Positions 7,559-14,418 of a DNA stretch of 64,000 nt are shown here, piece by piece; within the stretch, counting starts at the first letter, position 1, and every line of letters starts with the position of its first letter. The DNA lies in the NCBI GenBank assembly GCA_903847205.1, contig CAINDA010000045.1, positions 124,001 through 188,000 on the forward strand, given 5' to 3'. Under the pieces are notes generated by a model. It was not told the origin of the DNA. It ran no database searches and was given only the letters and a program-made list of their open reading frames with translations. Source of the stretch: an uncultured Bacteroidota bacterium. Lineage in GTDB: Bacteria > Bacteroidota > Bacteroidia > 2-12-FULL-35-15. The position numbers and the translations under genes are program-made.

Positions 7559-8431
7559 ATGAAAAAGAAAATCTGTTTTATTGTTAATCCGATTTCAGGT
7601 GTGGGAAGGCAGAAGGTTATTGAGAAAATGATTGACCGGCACCTTAACAGAACATTATTTGAATACGAAGTAGTTTATACTAAAGCTGCCAAACATGCTA
7701 CAGAATTGGCAAAGCAGGCTGCTGCTGACAATTTTAATATTGTAACTGCCGTCGGCGGCGACGGATCTGTTAATGAAACTGCAAGAGGGCTGATCGGCAC
7801 AAATACTGCAATGGCTGTTATACCAACTGGTTCCGGCAACGGATTAGCAAGACATTTAAACATTCCTTTGGAACTAGAAAAGGCCATGGACGTAATAAAT
7901 AATGCTAATGAAACCAGAATTGATACAATTCAATTCAATAACGAAACCTTTGTAAACTTAGCCGGTGTGGGATTTGACGCACATGTAGGCTGGGAGTTTG
8001 CTAAATTCGGCAAACGCGGACTTTCATCTTACCTTAAAGTAATTATCCGTGAATTCCCGAAATATAAAGCTCAAAATTTCGAATTGATTATTGATGGAAA
8101 AATATTGAATAAAAAAGCTTTTTTAATAAGTTTTGCCAACGGTTCTCAGTGGGGAAACAATGCATACATAGCCCCTTTGGCGGATATTGCCGATGGTTAT
8201 ATTGACATTGCTGTTTTAAAAGATTTTTCGCTCCTGCATATTATTCCAATTGCTTTTAGATTATTTGGTAAAACGCTGCATCAATCTTCACACCTGGAAT
8301 TTATTAAAACAAAAGAAGTTATTGTAAAACAGGGGGGGGGGATTGCGCATATCGATGGCGAGCCGATTGAGATCGGAAACACGATTTCAATAAAAGTAAA
8401 TCCATTATCTTTGAAAGTGATTGTTCCATAA
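7559..8431 (+). CDS. Diacylglycerol/sphingosine-kinase-family lipid kinase (DAGK_cat, YegS/DgkB type)
   Basis: 290 residues, the usual length. N-terminal N-P-I-S-G-V-G is followed by G-G-D-G-S-V-N-E (66-73) and P-T-G-S-G-N-G-L-A-R-H (89-99), the nucleotide-binding signatures of the DAGK catalytic family. The C-terminal domain carries the I-D-G-E-P motif. The predicted reaction is ATP-dependent phosphorylation of diacylglycerol or another lipid at the inner membrane. Codons for Gln-Gly-Gly-Gly at about residues 258-261 contain ten consecutive G (8332-8341). Loss or gain of one G shifts the frame before the DGE motif and stops within about 20 codons, so the tract could switch the enzyme on and off or be a site of sequencing error. 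It lies downstream of the LTA-synthase-like gene. Confidence 0.9.
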   Translation: MKKKICFIVNPISGVGRQKVIEKMIDRHLNRTLFEYEVVYTKAAKHATELAKQAAADNFNIVTAVGGDGSVNETARGLIGTNTAMAVIPTGSGNGLARHLNIPLELEKAMDVINNANETRIDTIQFNNETFVNLAGVGFDAHVGWEFAKFGKRGLSSYLKVIIREFPKYKAQNFELIIDGKILNKKAFLISFANGSQWGNNAYIAPLADIADGYIDIAVLKDFSLLHIIPIAFRLFGKTLHQSSHLEFIKTKEVIVKQGGGIAHIDGEPIEIGNTISIKVNPLSLKVIVP

Positions 8432-8517
8432 CGATGCTGATATCACTGGTTTGTAGAGTGTGAAAGGGGCAGACAATTATTATGTAAAACATTCTAAATC
8501 GCTTATCCATAAAAATA

Positions 8518-8856
8518 ATGAGCAAAAAAGAAAAAATAAAAGGTGTTGTATATTCAACCAACAAGGACTTTAGTTTTGATTACGAAAAAGAAGAAACTGA
8601 AGAAACTCTTCCTCCCCGCCCGCAGAATTTAAAATTATTTCTTGACCGTATTGGCGGCGGAAAATTTATAACACGCATTGCCGGATTTACGGGAAATTCA
8701 GTTGATTTGGAAGCATTAGGAAAAACATTAAAACAAAAATGCGGTGTCGGCGGGACAGTTAAGAATAATGAAGTACTGATACAAGGTGACCATCGTGATA
8801 AAATTCTGAAATTACTTATAGAGGCTGATTATAAAGTGAAGAAGGCCGGCGGGTAG
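8518..8856 (+). CDS. SUI1/eIF1-type translation initiation factor (YciH family)
   Basis: 112 residues. The second half is the SUI1 fold: G-G-K-F-I-T-R-I-x-G-F, then L-x-x-L-G-K-x-L-K-x-K-C-G-V-G-G-T-V-K, then I-Q-G-D-H-R-D-K-I. The N-terminal 40 residues are acidic and variable. E. coli YciH is the studied bacterial homologue and has been linked to discrimination of initiation complexes; the role here is inferred. The stop codon TAG runs straight into an octamer array (8858 on). It is convergent with bshA. Confidence 0.9.
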   Translation: MSKKEKIKGVVYSTNKDFSFDYEKEETEETLPPRPQNLKLFLDRIGGGKFITRIAGFTGNSVDLEALGKTLKQKCGVGGTVKNNEVLIQGDHRDKILKLLIEADYKVKKAGG

Positions 8857-8857
8857 G

Positions 8858-8969
8858 GTGTTTGAGTGTTCAAGTGTTTGGGCGTTTTAGTGTTTGAGTA
8901 TTCAAGTGCTTTTACAGCTTCCATTCTAATTAACATAAACACCAAAATACTCGAACATTTAAACACTAT
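8858..8969. repeat. Inverted octamer array between SUI1 gene and bshA
   Basis: Seven contiguous octamers of the form GTGTTTGA, GTGTTCAA, GTGTTTGG occupy 8858-8913, starting two bases after the SUI1-gene stop codon. After a 24-bp spacer the complementary form (AACACCAA, AATACTCG, AACATTTA, AACACTAT) occupies 8938-8969 and includes the stop codon of bshA. The two arms are inverted and can pair, so the element could end transcription from both sides. No T-run is present. Confidence 0.8.
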
Positions 8970-10108
8970 TTGAATACCGTATTTTTCTCTAAAACTTCTG
9001 CATACAATTTTTCATACATCGGCAGTATTTTAGAAATATCAAATTTCTCTGCCTGGGCATACGCATTTGCTTTGAATTGATTTAATGTATCATCATTTTG
9101 CAGAATATGTATTGCATTTTTGGCCATACCCTCTATATCTCCCACATTACTCATGTAGCCAGAAAAACCGTTTACATTTACTTCAGGCAGTCCGCCTGAA
9201 TTAGTTGAAATTACGGGCACTTTGCTTGCCATTGCTTCTAGTGCAGCCAAACCGAAACTTTCAGTTTCAGAAGGGAGTAAAAATAAATCTGCAATTGCTA
9301 ATATGGGTTCGGGGTTCACAATTTTTCCTAAAGATTTAATATCGCTGCAGGTATCCAATTCCCTGCAAAGCTTTTCTATATTGCCTCTTTCGGGGCCGTC
9401 GCCGATTAAAATTAATTTCGAGGGGATTACTTTTTTTACTTTATCAAACACCCGCAGCACATCTTCTACACGTTTTACTTTTCTGAAATTAGAAACATGT
9501 ATCAGCAGGCGCTCGCCATTGGGTGCATACATTTTTTTCTTGCAGGTTGTGCTTTCAAACTTATAGTCATCGAGGCGTATAAAGTTGGGAATCACTTTAA
9601 CTTCTTTCCGAACGTTTGGAAAGTTTTTGTATGTATCCTCTTTCAAACTTTCTGAAACAGCTGTTACTGCATCGCTCTGATTTATTGCAAAAGTAATTAC
9701 AGGTTCAAACGAAGGGTCTTTGCCAACCAGGGTAATATCTGTACCATGAAGTGTAGTAATAAAAGGGATATTGATTCCCTGCGATGCAAGTATCTGCTTA
9801 GCCATGTAGGCCGCAGAGGCATGAGGAATAGCATAATGAACATGAAGCAGATCCAGCTTTTCATATTTCACTACATCTACAAGCTTACTTGCTAATACCA
9901 GCTCATAAGGAGGATACTCGAATAATGGATAATCCGAAACTGAAACTTCATGATAAAATATATTTCCAGATAAAAAATCCAACCGCACAGGCGGACTGTA
10001 AGATATAAAATGCACTTCATGACCTTTTTCGGCAAGCGCCTGCCCAAGCTCTGTTGCGACTACGCCGCTTCCGCCGAATGTGGGATAACAAACTATTCCT
10101 ATTTTCAT
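8966..10108 (-). CDS. bshA: N-acetyl-alpha-D-glucosaminyl L-malate synthase BshA
   Basis: 380 residues, the usual BshA length. The N-terminus M-K-I-G-I-V-C-Y-P-T-F-G-G-S-G-V-V-A-T-E-L-G is characteristic of BshA. It continues with H-V-H-Y-A-I-P-H-A and, in the C-terminal GT-B half, L-L-P-S-E-T-E-S-F-G-L-A-A-L-E-A-M-A. The enzyme joins UDP-GlcNAc and L-malate, the first step of bacillithiol synthesis in the cytoplasm. BshB and BshC are not in this window. The stop codon is part of an octamer repeat, and a second long array sits just upstream of the start codon. Confidence 0.95.
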   Translation of the reverse strand: MKIGIVCYPTFGGSGVVATELGQALAEKGHEVHFISYSPPVRLDFLSGNIFYHEVSVSDYPLFEYPPYELVLASKLVDVVKYEKLDLLHVHYAIPHASAAYMAKQILASQGINIPFITTLHGTDITLVGKDPSFEPVITFAINQSDAVTAVSESLKEDTYKNFPNVRKEVKVIPNFIRLDDYKFESTTCKKKMYAPNGERLLIHVSNFRKVKRVEDVLRVFDKVKKVIPSKLILIGDGPERGNIEKLCRELDTCSDIKSLGKIVNPEPILAIADLFLLPSETESFGLAALEAMASKVPVISTNSGGLPEVNVNGFSGYMSNVGDIEGMAKNAIHILQNDDTLNQFKANAYAQAEKFDISKILPMYEKLYAEVLEKNTVFK

Positions 10109-10112
10109 TGTT

Positions 10113-10289
10113 CTTCGAGTGTTTTAGTGTTTGGGTGTTTTGGTGTTTTGGTGTTTTGGTGCTTTAGTGTTTGGGTGTTTGGATGTTTTAGCGTTTCTAT
10201 TTGATTGGAAACACAAATACTCAAACACAAGAACACTATTTATTGCCTAAAACACTTGAACACTAAAACACTCGAACACCTTGAAACTA
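10113..10289. repeat. Large inverted octamer array between bshA and the four-helix-bundle gene
   Basis: About ten octamers of the form GTGTTTTR/GTGTTTGG run on the plus strand from about 10118 to 10197. The complementary form (AACACTAA, AACACTCG, AACACAAG) runs from about 10210 to 10289, reaching the stop codon of the minus-strand gene. The halves can pair into one long imperfect hairpin. Period eight is clear by eye over most of both halves. Confidence 0.8.
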
Positions 10290-10655
10290 TTTCCTAGTTG
10301 CCAAATATTTCAACAACGCCAAAGTTAACTTTTTTGTTTCATCAACTAATAAATGTAATTGCTCTATATCTGCTGCTGAAGCGTATTCTAAATCTTCTAA
10401 AATGTACAACATGCTCTTGACTTCACCTGATGAACTGGAAGAAATATCGAGAAAACGAATAAATTCTTTTTGACTGTATCTTGAAAATCCTTCTGCAATA
10501 TTATTCATTGAAGAAACTGAGGCACGTCTGAATTGTGATTTTAAATCAAAATCGGTTTTGAATTTTCCTTTATCAGAAACCTTATAAACTAAATTAACCA
10601 ATTCGCGTGATTTTTTCCAGCAATTCAGTTCTTCAAACCGTTCCACTTTTGCCAT
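10287..10655 (-). CDS. Four-helix-bundle protein (23S rRNA intervening-sequence protein family)
   Basis: 122 residues. It has the family hallmarks W-K-K-S-R-E-L-V-x-x-V-Y, F-x-L-x-S-Q-F-R-R-A-S-V-S-S-M-N-N-I-A-E-G-F-S-R and F-I-R-F-L-D-I-S-x-S-S-S-G-E-V. This fold (TIGR02436 type) was first described from sequences inserted in 23S rRNA genes, but free-standing copies are common in Bacteroidota. Biochemical role is unknown. No rRNA sequence is nearby. Octamer arrays flank it on both sides: the downstream one starts at its TAG stop, the upstream one ends about 110 bp before its ATG. Confidence 0.9.
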   Translation of the reverse strand: MAKVERFEELNCWKKSRELVNLVYKVSDKGKFKTDFDLKSQFRRASVSSMNNIAEGFSRYSQKEFIRFLDISSSSSGEVKSMLYILEDLEYASAADIEQLHLLVDETKKLTLALLKYLATRK

Positions 10656-10715
10656 AACTGTTTTTTTAATTTATAAGTCTTAACAACCGCCCTAAAACCT
10701 ATCTGTTTAAACCCA

Positions 10716-10771
10716 TAGTACTAAAACACTAAAACACTAAAACACTAAAACACAGGAACACCTAAACACTA
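10716..10771 (-). repeat. Octamer array at the stop codon of the GH3/serine-hydrolase gene
   Basis: Four consecutive copies of ACTAAAAC and further variants run from about 10717 to the stop codon at 10769-10771. On the minus strand the gene ends TAG followed directly by TGTTTAGG and GTGTTTTA-type units. Only one arm is present, unlike the inverted arrays at 8858 and 10113. Confidence 0.8.
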
Positions 10772-13696
10772 CTTCACAGCATCATAAATAATTTCCTGAA
10801 TTTTATTGCGGATGCCTGATTTCGAAAGTTTGTTTTCATCAGCATTCGGATTAACCCTGTTGGATAAAAAGATATAAACTAACTGATTAGAAGGATCGGC
10901 CCACGCTAAAGTGCCTGTAAAACCTGAGTGTCCGAAGCTTAAATAAGAAACGCAGCTGCATACCGGGCTGTCTTTATCAGGATTGGTTTCCGGTTTATCG
11001 AAACCGACAGCCCTTCTGTTTTCTTTGCAGTACTGGCATCTTGTACATTCATTCAGTGTTGCCGAATCAAGATAACGCCTTCCGCCGTACTCGCCTTTAT
11101 TCATGTACATCTGCATCATTACAGCTAAATCATTTGCATCGGAAAATAAACCGGCATGTCCTCCCACGCCTCCAAGCATTGCTGCGCCCTGATCGTGTAC
11201 ATCGCCGTGAATAAGCTGTTTGCGGAATTTTTTATCCATTTCAGTGGGGATAATTCTATTCAAATCAAATCTGTCACGCGGTTTATAACCCATTGTTGGC
11301 AGGCCGAGCGGCGCATAAAAATATTTTATTACATAGCGTTCTTCGGGAACAAAAGTGAGCTTTTCAATAATTTTTTTCAGAAAATAATATCCAAGATCGC
11401 TGTACACATATTTTCCGCTTTCCTTTACAGGAGATGCAATGATCTGCTTGTATATAGAATCTTCATAATTTTTATTGATAAATAAATTTTCTGCAACGCG
11501 CTTAGGAAAATCATCGCTTCTTACTTTGCTATAAATTCCTGGCTTATATTCGCCTTTCTCCATTGTTTTTATCCAAAATGGAATCCAGTCTCTCAGACCC
11601 GCCTGATGAGTGAGCATTTCACGCAGTATAATATTCTGCTTGTTGCTTCCTGCCAGCTGTGGCAGATAATAAGAAAGATGCTCGTTCAGATTTATTTTTT
11701 TTTCATCCATCAATTTCATAAGCGAAGGTGTTGTAGCTGCAATTTTAGTGATGGAAGCCAAATCATATAAATCATCATTCTTTACTTTTGTTTTTTTCTC
11801 GTATGTATGATATCCGAATGATTTCTGATAAATCACTTTTCCGTTTTTCGCCACTAAAATCTGGCATCCCGGATAAATTTTTTCCCGGATTCCTTTCAAC
11901 GCAATACTATCGATTCTTGATAATTCTTTTGAGTCGGCGCCAATCTCCTCTGGGATGGTATATTTAAAGCGGATAGCTTTTGTGTTGATTCCCGTACCTG
12001 CTTTAAAATATGGACTTGGCGTAATAGGCAGTTTTCCGGAAGCAGTTATGCCGCCGAAGATTAACTGTGCTGCGTAACTTTCGCTGTAATCATTATCTTC
12101 ATAACTCATAATCACAGCGTCTGCAAATTGCAGACTGTCCATCTTTGCGAGGATGTAAGGATTCGCAGCAACATTCACAATTACTTTCGACTGCTTCATC
12201 AGCGCCTTTAACATCCAAATTACTTTTTGGTTTAGTCCAAAATCTTTATCAGGTTTATTATTTGTGTTATTGATCTGAACTATCACCAGGTTATATTTTT
12301 TAAGGGCATTTAAAACAGTGTCGAATATTGCATTCTTCGCATCTTTATCAATCCCGTAATGCTTCATTGGCGCATAATTGGCGAGCGTATGTTGAAATAA
12401 ATTCAAGTCGTCATCTCCAAGTGACAACGATGCAATGCGTAATGAATCCAGGTTCTGCAGCGGTATAATATTATTCTTATTCTTCAATAATGTTAAAGAT
12501 GCTTCAGTAAGCCTGCGGTTGATCAACTCCGCAGCAGTTGGATTCAAATCACTATAAAGGTTTTTCAACTTGATTGGTTTGTAATGATTTAATCCTGCCC
12601 ATTGTTTCGCGCGCAGAATTTTTATACAGCGCTTATCAATTTCTTCCTGCGTGATATCACCTGCAGCAACTGCTTCTTTAATTTTATTGATGGCGGTCGG
12701 GACATCTTCCGGGAAAAGAAGCACATCATTTCCGGCTATCAATGCTTTCACATCAGCTTCACCCGGTTTGTAAAATTTGCTGACGCCTCTCATATTCAAA
12801 GCATCAGTAAATACAAGCCCTTTAAAGCCGAGGGTGTCTTTCAATAAACCTGTTACTATTTTTTTAGAAAGTGTAGATGCCTGATTGGGCGTGGTATCTA
12901 AAGCAGGTACAAATAAATGGGCAACCATCATACTTCCAAGCCCCTGTGCAATCAATTGTTTGAAAGGGTATAACTCCAATGTGTCAAGACGGTCACGCGA
13001 CGATTTTACGGTGGGCAGTGTTTTATGAGAATCGCTGTCGGTATCTCCGTGTCCGGGAAAATGTTTTGCGTTAGCAAGAACGCCGTTATCCTGCATTCCT
13101 TTCATGTACATTGCTGCTTTACGCGTAACATTAAATTTGTTTTCACCGAAGGAACGGTTGCTGATAACGGGGTTCAGAGGGTTGTTGTTTATATCCACTA
13201 CTGGTGCAAAATTTATCTGCATGCCTATACGTTTACACTGGCGGGCTATTTCGGCTCCCATAGTATAAATCAGCGTGTCATTTTGAATTGCACCGAGCGT
13301 CATTTGACGGGGAAATTTTGTTGTGCTGTCCAAGCGCATAGCGAGTCCCCATTCCGCATCAATAGCAATAAACAAAGGGACTTTGGATAATGATTGATAA
13401 GTATTTGTCAGCTTTGCCTGCCGTAAAGGCCCTCCCTGAAAGAATATCAAACCGCCGATTTTATATTTTTCAACTAGTTTTTTTATTTCTTTTACATGTG
13501 TAATATCCTTGTTGGAATATGCCGCAACCATAAAGAGCTGTGCAATGCGCTCTTCGGAGGTTAATGTTTTAAAAACCGAATCGGCCCAGTGCGTATCTGA
13601 TGCGTAAAATGGCGGGGATTGTTTTGTAAACGGAGGAATAAAACTTATGAAAATGCCTGCAAAAACAAATAGTACAGCTAAAATTATTTTCTTCAT
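10769..13696 (-). CDS. GH3 beta-N-acetylhexosaminidase fused to a class C beta-lactamase-fold serine hydrolase
   Basis: 975 residues. An N-terminal hydrophobic segment (1-21) acts as signal or anchor. A GH3 (NagZ-like) domain covers about 40-370, with K-H-F-P-G-H-G-D-T-D-S-D-S-H at 211-224 (general acid/base His) and F-T-D-A-L-N-M-R-G with Asp298 as the likely nucleophile. A GH3 C-terminal-type domain covers about 395-565. The last domain (about 590-975) is a serine hydrolase with S-I-T-K at 648-651, Y-S-D at about 765 and H-S-G at 923. A cysteine group (884, 887, 890, 913, 915) sits just before H-S-G. This fusion is known in Bacteroidota, and a role in peptidoglycan sugar and peptide turnover outside the cytoplasm is inferred. 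Confidence 0.9.
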   Translation of the reverse strand: MKKIILAVLFVFAGIFISFIPPFTKQSPPFYASDTHWADSVFKTLTSEERIAQLFMVAAYSNKDITHVKEIKKLVEKYKIGGLIFFQGGPLRQAKLTNTYQSLSKVPLFIAIDAEWGLAMRLDSTTKFPRQMTLGAIQNDTLIYTMGAEIARQCKRIGMQINFAPVVDINNNPLNPVISNRSFGENKFNVTRKAAMYMKGMQDNGVLANAKHFPGHGDTDSDSHKTLPTVKSSRDRLDTLELYPFKQLIAQGLGSMMVAHLFVPALDTTPNQASTLSKKIVTGLLKDTLGFKGLVFTDALNMRGVSKFYKPGEADVKALIAGNDVLLFPEDVPTAINKIKEAVAAGDITQEEIDKRCIKILRAKQWAGLNHYKPIKLKNLYSDLNPTAAELINRRLTEASLTLLKNKNNIIPLQNLDSLRIASLSLGDDDLNLFQHTLANYAPMKHYGIDKDAKNAIFDTVLNALKKYNLVIVQINNTNNKPDKDFGLNQKVIWMLKALMKQSKVIVNVAANPYILAKMDSLQFADAVIMSYEDNDYSESYAAQLIFGGITASGKLPITPSPYFKAGTGINTKAIRFKYTIPEEIGADSKELSRIDSIALKGIREKIYPGCQILVAKNGKVIYQKSFGYHTYEKKTKVKNDDLYDLASITKIAATTPSLMKLMDEKKINLNEHLSYYLPQLAGSNKQNIILREMLTHQAGLRDWIPFWIKTMEKGEYKPGIYSKVRSDDFPKRVAENLFINKNYEDSIYKQIIASPVKESGKYVYSDLGYYFLKKIIEKLTFVPEERYVIKYFYAPLGLPTMGYKPRDRFDLNRIIPTEMDKKFRKQLIHGDVHDQGAAMLGGVGGHAGLFSDANDLAVMMQMYMNKGEYGGRRYLDSATLNECTRCQYCKENRRAVGFDKPETNPDKDSPVCSCVSYLSFGHSGFTGTLAWADPSNQLVYIFLSNRVNPNADENKLSKSGIRNKIQEIIYDAVK

Positions 13697-13857
13697 TATA
13701 AAAATAGAATTTTACTGTAATTCCTTTTTTCGGAAAAAACAGTGGTAAAATATAAAAATATTATGGCTAAAAATACTCTTAATAAAAGGTGCTATTTTAA
13801 AGGGCTGTTTTTACTTTTCAACTTCTTAATGTTAATGATATGTTCAACTAATTGCCG

Positions 13858-13888
13858 TTTGTGCTTCATGAAACAATTCCTAAATTAG
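13858..13888 (+). promoter_or_regulatory. Putative promoter of the 123-residue membrane protein gene
   Basis: TTTG (13858-13861), 19 bp, then TAAATTAG (13881-13888), close to TAnnTTTG. The ATG at 13908 follows 19 bp later. Confidence 0.5.
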
Positions 13889-13907
13889 CCGATTCAATTA
13901 AAAAATC

Positions 13908-14279
13908 ATGTACAAAAAAATATTCAACATAATGGTATTGATGATCAGCGTTCTGACGGTTAACCTGCTGTCAGGCTTCATCACCAATTATATCATACAT
14001 TACAAAATAGATTTAAATCCTTTCAAATTCACCGCCATTGCAATGATTGCACTGGTATTTATTTTGGTGCCGGCATACCGCTATATGAGCGGGAAGATTG
14101 AAATTCTTGCTGCGCGGGTATTGTTTTCAGGGAGCAGTTCGTATGGAAAAATTATTGGATTAATATTTTCCTTTGCAATTATCATTGCTGTTTTGTTTGC
14201 TGTTTATCTGAATCAATGGTTTCATATTAATCTGCTGAAATACTTGATATTAATTTTCACAAAAGGCGGAGAAAGTTAG
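13908..14279 (+). CDS. Small membrane protein, function unknown
   Basis: 123 residues with three hydrophobic segments, about 8-30 (IMVLMISVLTVNLLSGF), 42-60 and 80-102, plus a short hydrophobic C-terminal stretch. There are no conserved polar motifs that I recognise. It stands alone between the divergent GH3 fusion gene and mutL, with a plausible promoter just upstream. Likely an integral inner-membrane protein, conserved or lineage-specific. Confidence 0.65.
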   Translation: MYKKIFNIMVLMISVLTVNLLSGFITNYIIHYKIDLNPFKFTAIAMIALVFILVPAYRYMSGKIEILAARVLFSGSSSYGKIIGLIFSFAIIIAVLFAVYLNQWFHINLLKYLILIFTKGGES

Positions 14280-14394
14280 TACCGCAGCTTTTACCGTTTC
14301 TCCTTGCATTTACCGCAATTTATTATTTGCAGTCTTTTCTGCACAGTCCCAATGAAGAGGAAGGATTTACAAAATTAAGAAAGGGTATTTTTAG

Positions 14395-14402
14395 TATTTT
14401 TG
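14395..14402 (+). promoter_or_regulatory. -7 box of mutL
   Basis: TATTTTTG followed by C matches TAnnTTTG exactly and lies 16 bp before the ATG of mutL, implying a very short leader. Confidence 0.55.
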
Positions 14403-14418
14403 CATCAAGAAAAACGCC

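Noticed and set aside
10287-10655. 23S rRNA fragment or intervening sequence at the four-helix-bundle gene
   Set aside because: No rRNA-like sequence is seen on either side; flanks are octamer arrays and protein genes.
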